Positions 25,822 to 32,966 of a stretch of DNA of 53,029 nucleotides are shown here, piece by piece. Made by a program: the position numbers and the translations under genes. The stretch is from Lachnospiraceae bacterium. GTDB taxonomy: Bacteria; Bacillota; Clostridia; Lachnospirales; Lachnospiraceae. Below the pieces are notes generated by a model. That model had not been told where the DNA came from. It saw only the letters and a program-made list of their open reading frames with translations, and made no database searches. Each line of letters starts with the position of its first letter. Position 1 is the first letter of the stretch. The stretch is from positions 1-53,029 of the forward strand of contig JAQYAV010000045.1 in the NCBI GenBank assembly GCA_029338675.1, written 5' to 3'.

Positions 25822-27495
25822 TTAGAAGCAAGTCTCATTAAAAGCCTCAAGAGGCATAGGCTTTGCATAGAAAAATCCCTGTGCAATATCACAGTTTGAT
25901 TGCTTTAAGAATTCTACCTGTTCCTCAGTTTCTACACCTTCTGCAACTACTAGCAAATTAAGATCCTTTGCCATATCAATCGTATGATTTACAACTATCT
26001 TACCCTTCTCACTTGCAATCTCATTATCAAGGAATTCCTTATCCATCTTAATTGTATCAACTGTAATATTTCTAATGAGATTAAGTGACGAAAAGCCTGC
26101 CCCAAAATCGTCAACCTCTAACTTAAATCCATGATTTTGAAGCTTAACTAATACTCTATTAAGCTCTTCAGGTTTATCTAAGAAAAGGGATTCTGTTATC
26201 TCCAATGTCAAATATTCAGGAGATAAATCATACTTCTTCAAAAGCTTTAACAAAACTAATTCAAGGTCATTATGCTTGATATGATATCTTGAGATATTAA
26301 CTGATAATGGCACTGGTTTTCTGCCTTCATCAAGCCAACCTCTAATAGTCTTACAAGCCTCTTCCCACATATATTCATCTAATCTTAATATAAATCCATT
26401 TCGTTCAAATAAAGGAATAAAATCATTAGGTGGAATCATTCCCTTTTGAGGATGGAACCATCTACATAGAACTTCTGCCCCACATAATAAACCATCAGAA
26501 AGAGTATACTTTGGCTGAAGATACATCTTAAACTCATGATTCTCTAATGCCTTATACATATCCTTCTCTATAGAGTTAATCTTTAGCATATCCTCTCTAT
26601 ACTGCTCATCATAAAATGCACAGAATTTCATAATATTACCCTTAATTGTTTTGCATGCTAAAGAAGCACGATCACACATTAGGTTTATTGGAACATTACG
26701 TTCAGTAGCAAGGTATATTCCATAAGTTGTATTAATATCAAAATCAAAGCTATTAGCATTTATCAACTTACGAAGCTTCTCAATTCCTTTAATTATCTGA
26801 CCCTTGTTCTTATAGTCAATATAATATGCAAATATATCTGAATGCATTCTAGAATAATTCTTCTTACCTTCAAAGCACTTTTCTAAACACTGAGCAATAT
26901 GCTTTATTGCTTCATCACCCTCAAGCATACCATATATATCGTTAATACTCTTAAATCTTTCAATATCAAATACCACTATGGCATAATCCTTATCAGGATT
27001 ATTGCGAATCACAGTTTCTGCGTCTGAATAAAACTTAGAATAATTTGGTAAGCCTGTAAGAGGATCCTTTTCTTTATATGTTTCCTCTAACTTAGCAGTA
27101 ACCCTTTGAATTGCTGCTGTGGAAATATCCTCATTTGCTTTATTTACACCTTTTATTGTTGCAAGCAAAGCTTTCTTACTATCATACCAATCTATTTTAT
27201 TATATGTAAGTCTTATATTCGTATCAAATAACTCAACATATTTTTCTCTAACAACTGTTGTATCTCCCATTAAACCAACTGGGCATTCTATACAAGGAAC
27301 ATCGTTCAAACATAAAAGGTCATGACAAGTCTGTCCAATTCTATTTCCCATAACCTCATAGGCTTTGCTATTTTGATAAATTATCTCAAACGAATCAATA
27401 TCAATAATAACAGCAATCTCCTTTACGGTATTAAGAATTGAATCAATTACTTTATGGAATTGTAGATTATAAATTTCTTCCATATTAATAGACAT
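25822..27495 (-). CDS. PAS-GGDEF-EAL protein, likely c-di-GMP phosphodiesterase
   Basis: Predicted to break down cyclic di-GMP. The 557 residues have an N-terminal PAS-like sensor (about 10-130) with a cysteine cluster CHDLLCLNDVPCIEC (about residues 57-71), a GGDEF domain (about 140-290) and an EAL domain (about 300-555). The GGDEF active-site loop is replaced by MHSDIF, so it should not make c-di-GMP. The EAL domain keeps the key residues: GAEVLCRW (variant EVL but Glu present), SVNIS, LEITES, VDDFGAG, IKMDKEF, AEGVE and AQGF. The cysteines in the sensor could bind a metal or [Fe-S] cluster or sense redox state; no membrane helix is seen. No strong ribosome-binding site precedes the first ATG, and a second in-frame ATG is four codons on. 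It is divergent from the Fur-family gene. Confidence 0.9.
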   Translation of the reverse strand: MSINMEEIYNLQFHKVIDSILNTVKEIAVIIDIDSFEIIYQNSKAYEVMGNRIGQTCHDLLCLNDVPCIECPVGLMGDTTVVREKYVELFDTNIRLTYNKIDWYDSKKALLATIKGVNKANEDISTAAIQRVTAKLEETYKEKDPLTGLPNYSKFYSDAETVIRNNPDKDYAIVVFDIERFKSINDIYGMLEGDEAIKHIAQCLEKCFEGKKNYSRMHSDIFAYYIDYKNKGQIIKGIEKLRKLINANSFDFDINTTYGIYLATERNVPINLMCDRASLACKTIKGNIMKFCAFYDEQYREDMLKINSIEKDMYKALENHEFKMYLQPKYTLSDGLLCGAEVLCRWFHPQKGMIPPNDFIPLFERNGFILRLDEYMWEEACKTIRGWLDEGRKPVPLSVNISRYHIKHNDLELVLLKLLKKYDLSPEYLTLEITESLFLDKPEELNRVLVKLQNHGFKLEVDDFGAGFSSLNLIRNITVDTIKMDKEFLDNEIASEKGKIVVNHTIDMAKDLNLLVVAEGVETEEQVEFLKQSNCDIAQGFFYAKPMPLEAFNETCF

Positions 27496-27620
27496 TTTCT
27501 AATTCGCCTCATTCCCCGATAAAACTTATCCCTATATAAAATATAACAATATAGGCATATTATGTCAATGAAATCGCTCTATATTCTAGCTTTTTAGTAA
27601 AATGTTGCAATTAAAATATA

Positions 27621-27649
27621 TTGACTTATTACTTATATTCAATTAAAAT
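27621..27649 (+). promoter_or_regulatory. Promoter of the Fur-family gene
   Basis: TTGACT (27621-27626) and TAAAAT (27644-27649) with a 17-base spacer; the Fur box begins directly after the -10. Confidence 0.65.
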
Positions 27650-27650
27650 T

Positions 27651-27667
27651 ATAATGATAATCATTAT
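27651..27667. promoter_or_regulatory. Fur box over the start site of the Fur-family gene
   Basis: ATAATGATAATCATTAT is a perfect 8-1-8 palindrome and equals the central 17 bases of the 19-bp E. coli Fur consensus GATAATGATAATCATTATC. It sits right after the -10 element, so binding would block initiation; autoregulation by this gene's product is the natural reading. Confidence 0.8.
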
Positions 27668-27700
27668 TGTTTTTATATATTTATTTGGAGAGTTGATATT

Positions 27701-28096
27701 ATGAATCCACCTATTAAGTATAGCCGTCAAAGAGAAGCTATAATTAACTTTTTATCTACAAGAACGGATCATCCAACTGCTGAAACAGTATATTTTTACG
27801 TTAAAGAAACTATTCCTAATATTAGTTTAGGAACTGTTTATCGAAATCTTAATCAATTAGCTGATTCAGGACGATTATTGCGTATACCTAGCAGTGATAA
27901 GGTTGATCATTTTGATGCTAATATACAACCACACTATCATTTTAATTGCAATAACTGTGGTGCTGTAATTGATCTGGATATTTCAATATCCGAGCAGTTT
28001 ATTAACGATGCTTCTAGAAGATCTAACCTTAATATTACAGGTGCCAACGTTATGTTTACAGGAATCTGTAACGATTGTAATAGCAATGATAATTAA
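27701..28096 (+). CDS. Fur-family metalloregulator
   Basis: DNA-binding transcription factor of the Fur/PerR/Zur family. The 131 residues have an N-terminal winged helix (YSRQREAIINFL ... HPTAETVYFYVKE ... SLGTVYRNLNQL) and a C-terminal metal domain with HYHFNC, two CxxC pairs (CNNC near residue 88-91 and CNDC near 125-128) forming the structural zinc site, and His/Asp ligands (DHFDANIQPHYHF). The usual C-terminal 'H..L.F.G.C' reads ANVMFTGIC, so one common ligand histidine is absent. Whether it senses iron, zinc or peroxide cannot be decided from this. A Fur-type operator in its own promoter favours Fur or PerR. GGAG precedes the start at a suitable distance. Confidence 0.9.
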   Translation: MNPPIKYSRQREAIINFLSTRTDHPTAETVYFYVKETIPNISLGTVYRNLNQLADSGRLLRIPSSDKVDHFDANIQPHYHFNCNNCGAVIDLDISISEQFINDASRRSNLNITGANVMFTGICNDCNSNDN

Positions 28097-28112
28097 GTAA
28101 TTTGGCCAATAA

Positions 28113-28172
28113 AAATATTGATATGATATTAGTTCCCTTTAGAACACATATGCATATCAATATTTATATTAG
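28113..28172 (+). terminator. Long-stem terminator of the Fur-family gene
   Basis: AAATATTGATATG (28113-28125) pairs perfectly with CATATCAATATTT (28153-28165), with an inner mini-hairpin GTTC/GAAC in the loop, followed downstream by a T-run at about 28176. It lies between two convergent genes and its 60-base length is larger than a typical terminator. Confidence 0.65.
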
Positions 28173-28181
28173 GTCATTTTT

Positions 28182-29030
28182 TTATTCACAAAACAAAGCG
28201 TTTGGATTTACTGGTTCTCCATCTTTTTCTACCTCAAAGTACAAATGATTTCCTTCTTTGCTATAATAGCTGGAAACAGGTGCTATTTCACCAATATTTT
28301 GTCCTACAGTCACCGCATCTTTCTCTTTTACCGTAACATTCATTAATTGTCCATAAGTTGCCTTATAACCATTTCCCATGTCAACTACAACAATAGTTCC
28401 ATGCTCTTTTGTATCTTCTATTTTTTCCACAATCCCCTCGTAACAAGAAGCTATATCTGTACCCTCATCACCCTTTATTAACATACCTGGATTGCATCTA
28501 TAGCAATCTAATGTTTTATAATATACTGTTGTATCCATGCTATATGGTAAAATCACTTCTCCAATTAGCGGAATATGAAGATACTTTCCACCATCATAGT
28601 TCATACTTGGAACAATCTTAACCTCTTCTGTCATATTATTTTCCAAATATTTTTGAATAGCCTCTTCATCATCGCAATTTGTCGGATCAATCACATCCTG
28701 CTTATTCGCTGAAGCATCTTTTTTGGTTATGTCGCCATTATTATTTGATGTACTTTTCTGTTCTATTTTTGCATCCTTTATCTCATTTTTACTATCTACT
28801 TTATTTGAGTTTTTCTTTATTACACCATCTGAATCTACCTTCTTTGCCACTGTATTTTCCTCTGTAGTATTTATTGCATTTTGATTTAAATCAATTGCAT
28901 GCTCACGTCTTACTTCATTTTTCTTGTCTGAATAGTTATACAATAATAAAAGTGTAGCAAACGCAGCAACTCCTGTATATAATGCAATATAAAAGCCCTT
29001 TGTCTTGAAGAATTCTTTAATTCTATCCAT
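28182..29030 (-). CDS. spoIIQ: SpoIIQ-like protein with degenerate M23 domain
   Basis: In sporulating Firmicutes, forespore SpoIIQ docks with SpoIIIAH to link mother cell and forespore. The 282 residues have one N-terminal membrane helix (YIALYTGVAAFATLLLLYNYS, about 14-34), a low-complexity linker rich in Asn, Lys, Ser and Asp, and an M23-type domain from about residue 165. The zinc site is lost: the place of HxxGxD reads GDEGTD and HxH reads HLY, as in other SpoIIQ proteins where LytM is degenerate (B. subtilis). It is next to a truncated SpoIID-like gene on the same strand, as in Clostridioides difficile-type arrangements. Placement and domain order, not a full alignment, support the name. 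A generic LytM-like cell-division regulator is a less likely alternative. Confidence 0.75.
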   Translation of the reverse strand: MDRIKEFFKTKGFYIALYTGVAAFATLLLLYNYSDKKNEVRREHAIDLNQNAINTTEENTVAKKVDSDGVIKKNSNKVDSKNEIKDAKIEQKSTSNNNGDITKKDASANKQDVIDPTNCDDEEAIQKYLENNMTEEVKIVPSMNYDGGKYLHIPLIGEVILPYSMDTTVYYKTLDCYRCNPGMLIKGDEGTDIASCYEGIVEKIEDTKEHGTIVVVDMGNGYKATYGQLMNVTVKEKDAVTVGQNIGEIAPVSSYYSKEGNHLYFEVEKDGEPVNPNALFCE

Positions 29031-29110
29031 TCGTAATGCCTCCTATTTTAATAAAATAAAAACGCTTTTGCGTCAAATTATAGAAATAGTATAGGCATCT
29101 AGAAATACTT

Positions 29111-29548
29111 TTATTCAATTATTTTTCCTTCAGTATTAATTATCGCCTTAATAAATTTTTCTTCTATTACTCGATATTTTGAACTTCCCCATCTTTCCAT
29201 ATATTCTTCTGCAAATGTATATGTATACGGAAGCTTTGCCGCATTAATTATGTTATTCTCACCCATTAGAGCATATATATTAGTCCTAATTGCCACAACC
29301 TGCGCCTCAATATATTTGTCACTATTATTGCATTCAACTATATCCGGCAGCACCCCTAGCATATATTGCTCCACATCGACTAGTATATTTGCATTCTCTC
29401 CTTGTATCAAAACATCCTTTCCTGTATCTAATTTACAAAGCTTATTCATGCTATCAATTTGACGTCCATTAATAATTTGCGTTACAAATAGCGGTGTAAA
29501 AAGAATCAGTAATACATATATTAAGTTTTCTAGATTTTTATTTTTCAT
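29111..29548 (-). pseudogene. Truncated SpoIID-like protein (N-terminal part only)
   Basis: SpoIID is a lytic transglycosylase (about 340 residues) needed for forespore engulfment. This 145-residue product has the N-terminal membrane helix (LIYVLLILFTPLFVTQII) and the start of the SpoIID domain (VDVEQYMLGVLPDIVE ... EAQVVAIRTNIYALM), then stops where the family continues into its second half. The conserved catalytic Glu that normally follows YLxGVV at GEMP is Ile/Val here (YMLGVLPDIV). Only about 80 bases separate its stop from spoIIQ, so the C-terminal half is gone, not shifted. The ATG at 29548 has AAGGTGG upstream and is preferred over a GTG four codons earlier. Either a decayed gene or a small dedicated protein that has lost catalysis. 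Confidence 0.6.
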
Positions 29549-29613
29549 GAAATAGACCACCTTATCTACTAAATAATATATTAATAATACATTTTATTTA
29601 TTCTGAAAATCAA

Positions 29614-29661
29614 AAATACACCACTAAATGTTAATTATTACTAACATCCAATGGTGTATTT
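29614..29661 (-). terminator. Terminator of glgP with nested stem
   Basis: Outer arms AAATACACCA (29614-29623) and TGGTGTATTT (29652-29661) are a perfect 10-bp stem; inner arms ATGTTA (29628-29633) and TAACAT (29642-29647) form a second stem. On the minus strand it is followed by TTTTTGATTTTC, matching a terminator for glgP. Confidence 0.65.
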
Positions 29662-29719
29662 CAAAATCATATTACTATACCATGTTTAATAAAATCTATT
29701 CTCTCAAATAAGTATTAGA

Positions 29720-32167
29720 TTAAAGCATAACCTGTACCTTTTCTAGATTCCAAATCTCAGTTGCATACTGCTCAATTGTTCTATCTGAAGAGAACTTACC
29801 AGCACATGCAGTATTAAGCATAGCCATCTGAGCCCATTTTGACTTATCCTTATATGCCTGATTTACTCTCTTTTGAGCTTCAGCGTATGAATCGAAGTCC
29901 TTTAAGATAAAGTAAACATCTTCTTTTACTAATGAATCGTAAAGCTCGCGAAATCTTTCCTTATCATCCTTAGCATATGTACCATCAATCAACTGGTCAA
30001 GAACCTTCTTAATTCTAGGATTAGAGTTATAAATATCCATTGGATAATATCCACCCTCACGCTCATATTTCATTACCTCGTCAGCAGACATACCAAAGAT
30101 AAACGCATTCTCTATTCCTACTTCTTCAACGATTTCCACATTTGCTCCATCCATTGTACCAAGAGTTGGTGCACCATTAAGCATAAACTTCATATTACCA
30201 GTACCAGAAGCCTCTCTTGAAGCTGTAGATATCTGCTCACTTACATCAGCTGCAGCAAAAATAATTTCTGCATTTGATACTCTGTAGTTTTCAATAAATA
30301 CGACCTTAATCTTTCCGTTAATTGAAGGATCATTGTTAACTACATCTGCTACTGAATTGATAAGCTTAATTGTAAGCTTTGCTCTCTTATATCCAGCTGC
30401 TGCCTTAGCACCAAAGATAAATGTAGTTGGCTCAAAATCCATATTAGGATTTGCTTTAAGCTCATTATAAAGATGCATTACATGTAAAATATTAAGTAAC
30501 TGTCTCTTATATTCATGTAAACGCTTAACCTGAACATCAAATATTGAGTTAGGATCAATATCAATGCCATTATGTTCTTTAATGTATTTAACTAAACGCT
30601 CTTTATTCTTGAATTTGATATCCATGAATTCCTTTTGAGCATTCTTATCATTTGCAAGTGGTTTTAACTGCTCTAACTTAGGAAGATCAGTAATCCATTC
30701 ATTTCCAATCTTGTCATTAATCCAGCTTGCTAAAAGTGGATTACCATGTAATAAGAATCTTCGCTGAGTAATACCATTTGTCTTGTTATTAAACTGTTCT
30801 GGTCTCATCTCATAGAAATCCTTAAGCTCTCTCTTCTTAAGAATCTCTGTATGAAGCTGTGCAACACCATTTACAGAGTAGCTTCCTGCTATTGCAAGGT
30901 GAGCCATTCTTACCTGACCGTCATATAAAATTGACATGCTTCTAAGTTTATTCTGATCCCCTGGATATCTGTCCTCAATAAGCTTCATATATCTTCTATT
31001 TATCTCATCAATTACCTGATATACTCTTGGAAGTAATCTCTGGAATAAATCGATAGGCCATTTCTCTAATGCTTCAGCCATAATAGTGTGGTTAGTATAT
31101 GCACAAGTTCTGCAAGTAATATCCCATGCCTCATCCCACTCTAACTTCTCTTCATCAACAAGTATTCTCATAAGCTCTGCTACAGCAACTGTTGGATGAG
31201 TATCATTTAACTGGAATGTTACCTTTTCAGGAAGCATCCTAATATCATCATTGTTCTCCTTAAACTTAAGAATAGCTCTTTGAACTGATGCAGATACAAA
31301 GAAATACTGTTGCTTTAATCTAAGCTCTTTTCCTGAGTAGTGGTTATCATTTGGATATAATACTTCAACAATTGTTCTAGCAAGATTCTGCTGCTCAACA
31401 GCCTTTTGATATTCACCCTTGTCAAATGAATCAAGGTTAAATTCCTGAATTGCTTCAGCATCCCAAATTCTAAGTGTATTAACTACATTGTTACCATATC
31501 CAATAATTGGTAAATCATAGGGTACTGCACGAATTGACTGATAATCCTCCTGAATATAGTAATTCTTTCCGTCTCTATATTCATTACGTACATATCCACC
31601 AAACTTAACTTCAACGGCATAATCAGCACGTCTAATTTCAAATGGATTTCCTTCCTTTAACCAATCATCTGGCTTCTCAACCTGATATCCATCTTCAATT
31701 TCCTGCTTGAACATACCATATCTATATCTGATACCACATCCATATGCAGGATATCCAAGTGTTGCAAGAGAGTCCAAAAAGCATGCTGCAAGTCGTCCAA
31801 GACCACCATTACCAAGCGCTGCATCTGGCTCCTGATCTTCAATAAAATTAAGATCAAAGCCTAATTCATCGAGAGCATTTTTAATGTCTTCATAATATGT
31901 CATGTTAATAAGGTTATTGCCCAATGCTCTACCCATCAAAAATTCCATTGAAAGATAATAGACAGTTTTCACATTTTTCTTCTCGTATTCCTTGTGTGTA
32001 GCAATCCATCTGTCAATTATATCATCCTTAACTGCATATGAAACTGCCTGAAATACCATCTGAGGTGTTGCTTCTTCAAGAGTCTTTCTATATAGAACCT
32101 TTAAATTAGTTATAACCTCCTTCTTGAAGTTCTCTTTATTAAATCCAGTCTTCTTCTTTGTAGCCAT
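29720..32167 (-). CDS. glgP: Glycogen/starch alpha-glucan phosphorylase
   Basis: Releases glucose-1-phosphate from the non-reducing ends of storage or dietary alpha-glucans. The 815-residue length is typical. Seen: N-terminal MGRALGNNL-type region, AALGNGGLGRLAACFLDS, and the PLP-lysine signature EASGTGNMKFMLNGA near residue 665 with the family's downstream GTMDGANVEI. The start MATKKKT is chosen over a start seven codons upstream because AGGAGG lies 8 bases before it. Together with cellobiose phosphorylase this gives the cell two glucose-1-phosphate-producing enzymes in the window. An 11-bp inverted repeat lies in the promoter region (32207-32234). Confidence 0.95.
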   Translation of the reverse strand: MATKKKTGFNKENFKKEVITNLKVLYRKTLEEATPQMVFQAVSYAVKDDIIDRWIATHKEYEKKNVKTVYYLSMEFLMGRALGNNLINMTYYEDIKNALDELGFDLNFIEDQEPDAALGNGGLGRLAACFLDSLATLGYPAYGCGIRYRYGMFKQEIEDGYQVEKPDDWLKEGNPFEIRRADYAVEVKFGGYVRNEYRDGKNYYIQEDYQSIRAVPYDLPIIGYGNNVVNTLRIWDAEAIQEFNLDSFDKGEYQKAVEQQNLARTIVEVLYPNDNHYSGKELRLKQQYFFVSASVQRAILKFKENNDDIRMLPEKVTFQLNDTHPTVAVAELMRILVDEEKLEWDEAWDITCRTCAYTNHTIMAEALEKWPIDLFQRLLPRVYQVIDEINRRYMKLIEDRYPGDQNKLRSMSILYDGQVRMAHLAIAGSYSVNGVAQLHTEILKKRELKDFYEMRPEQFNNKTNGITQRRFLLHGNPLLASWINDKIGNEWITDLPKLEQLKPLANDKNAQKEFMDIKFKNKERLVKYIKEHNGIDIDPNSIFDVQVKRLHEYKRQLLNILHVMHLYNELKANPNMDFEPTTFIFGAKAAAGYKRAKLTIKLINSVADVVNNDPSINGKIKVVFIENYRVSNAEIIFAAADVSEQISTASREASGTGNMKFMLNGAPTLGTMDGANVEIVEEVGIENAFIFGMSADEVMKYEREGGYYPMDIYNSNPRIKKVLDQLIDGTYAKDDKERFRELYDSLVKEDVYFILKDFDSYAEAQKRVNQAYKDKSKWAQMAMLNTACAGKFSSDRTIEQYATEIWNLEKVQVML

Positions 32168-32206
32168 ACCTAAATCCTCCTTGATCATATTATATTTATT
32201 TTATCA

Positions 32207-32234
32207 AATTTTTGTGGATTTTGCCACAAAAATT
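32207..32234. promoter_or_regulatory. Inverted repeat upstream of glgP
   Basis: AATTTTTGTGG and CCACAAAAATT form a perfect 11-bp inverted repeat around ATTTTG, 40 bases upstream of glgP. It could be a regulator operator or the terminator of the 197-residue gene in front; the U-tract after it is poor. Confidence 0.45.
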
Positions 32235-32271
32235 CAAACATTTTACATTTTTTTTGGACAGATTTTGCACA

Positions 32272-32865
32272 TTACTGTATTAAATTAAGTTCTTTAATAT
32301 ATTGCGTCAATGTACCTAACTCATCTTTATTTAATTTATACTTTTTATTTTCATTTTTTATTTCTAAAATATCTTCTTGGATTTCATAACTAGCTAATTT
32401 ATTGTTATTTTCATCATATACTTCAATTTCAATTGAAAGATTAAGCAAATCTGGCGAAATTACCTCTGTAGTATCACCTGTGATTAAGCTATCAAGTGTT
32501 TTAATAATATGCGTATTTTTTTTGTTATCTTTTATTCTGATTCTAGATCCTTCTAATCTGAATTTTTCCCAATAAAATACATCCATATACTTAACCTGCT
32601 TCAACGAAGACAGCGTATTTGTTTCAATATCTACAGGCTCTTCATCTGCATTAGTGGCAGTAGAAGAAACTACATATTCCTTTTCTTCAGTTGTATTTGT
32701 TGCTTGCGTTGTATTAACATTTTCAGTTGTTTCGACTTTCTTTTTTTCATTGGATGATTTCTTTTTCTTGTTTGATGACATCATATCTACTACACTAACA
32801 GCCACAAGCAAAACAATACATAAAATAACTATAATAAGTCCCGATTTATTTTTTTTGTTATTCAT
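32272..32865 (-). CDS. Single-pass membrane-anchored protein, function unknown
   Basis: A 197-residue protein with a short basic N-terminus, one membrane helix (SGLIIVILCIVLLVAVSVVDMM, about residues 8-29), a Lys/Ser/Thr/Glu-rich linker (about 30-75), and a small C-terminal domain (about 85-197) of alternating beta-like strands (VKYMDVFYWEKFRLEGSRIRI, LSIEIEVYDENNNKLASYEIQ). No family was recognised. The orientation predicted is N-in with the domain outside. It sits between ileS and glgP; a separate terminator after ileS suggests it has its own transcription start. Confidence 0.75.
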   Translation of the reverse strand: MNNKKNKSGLIIVILCIVLLVAVSVVDMMSSNKKKKSSNEKKKVETTENVNTTQATNTTEEKEYVVSSTATNADEEPVDIETNTLSSLKQVKYMDVFYWEKFRLEGSRIRIKDNKKNTHIIKTLDSLITGDTTEVISPDLLNLSIEIEVYDENNNKLASYEIQEDILEIKNENKKYKLNKDELGTLTQYIKELNLIQ

Positions 32866-32918
32866 CTTTGTTTCTCCATTTCAATTTGTCATTGTAACAA
32901 TAAACTTTCAGTAAAATA

Positions 32919-32950
32919 GGCGAAAATGCTCTATCATTTGCACCTTCGCC
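32919..32950 (-). terminator. Terminator of ileS
   Basis: GGCGAA..TGC pairs with GCA..TTCGCC on the minus strand around about ten bases, followed by TATTTTACTG. Two small internal mismatches. Confidence 0.6.
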
Positions 32951-32966
32951 CATTTCATTTGTTCTA

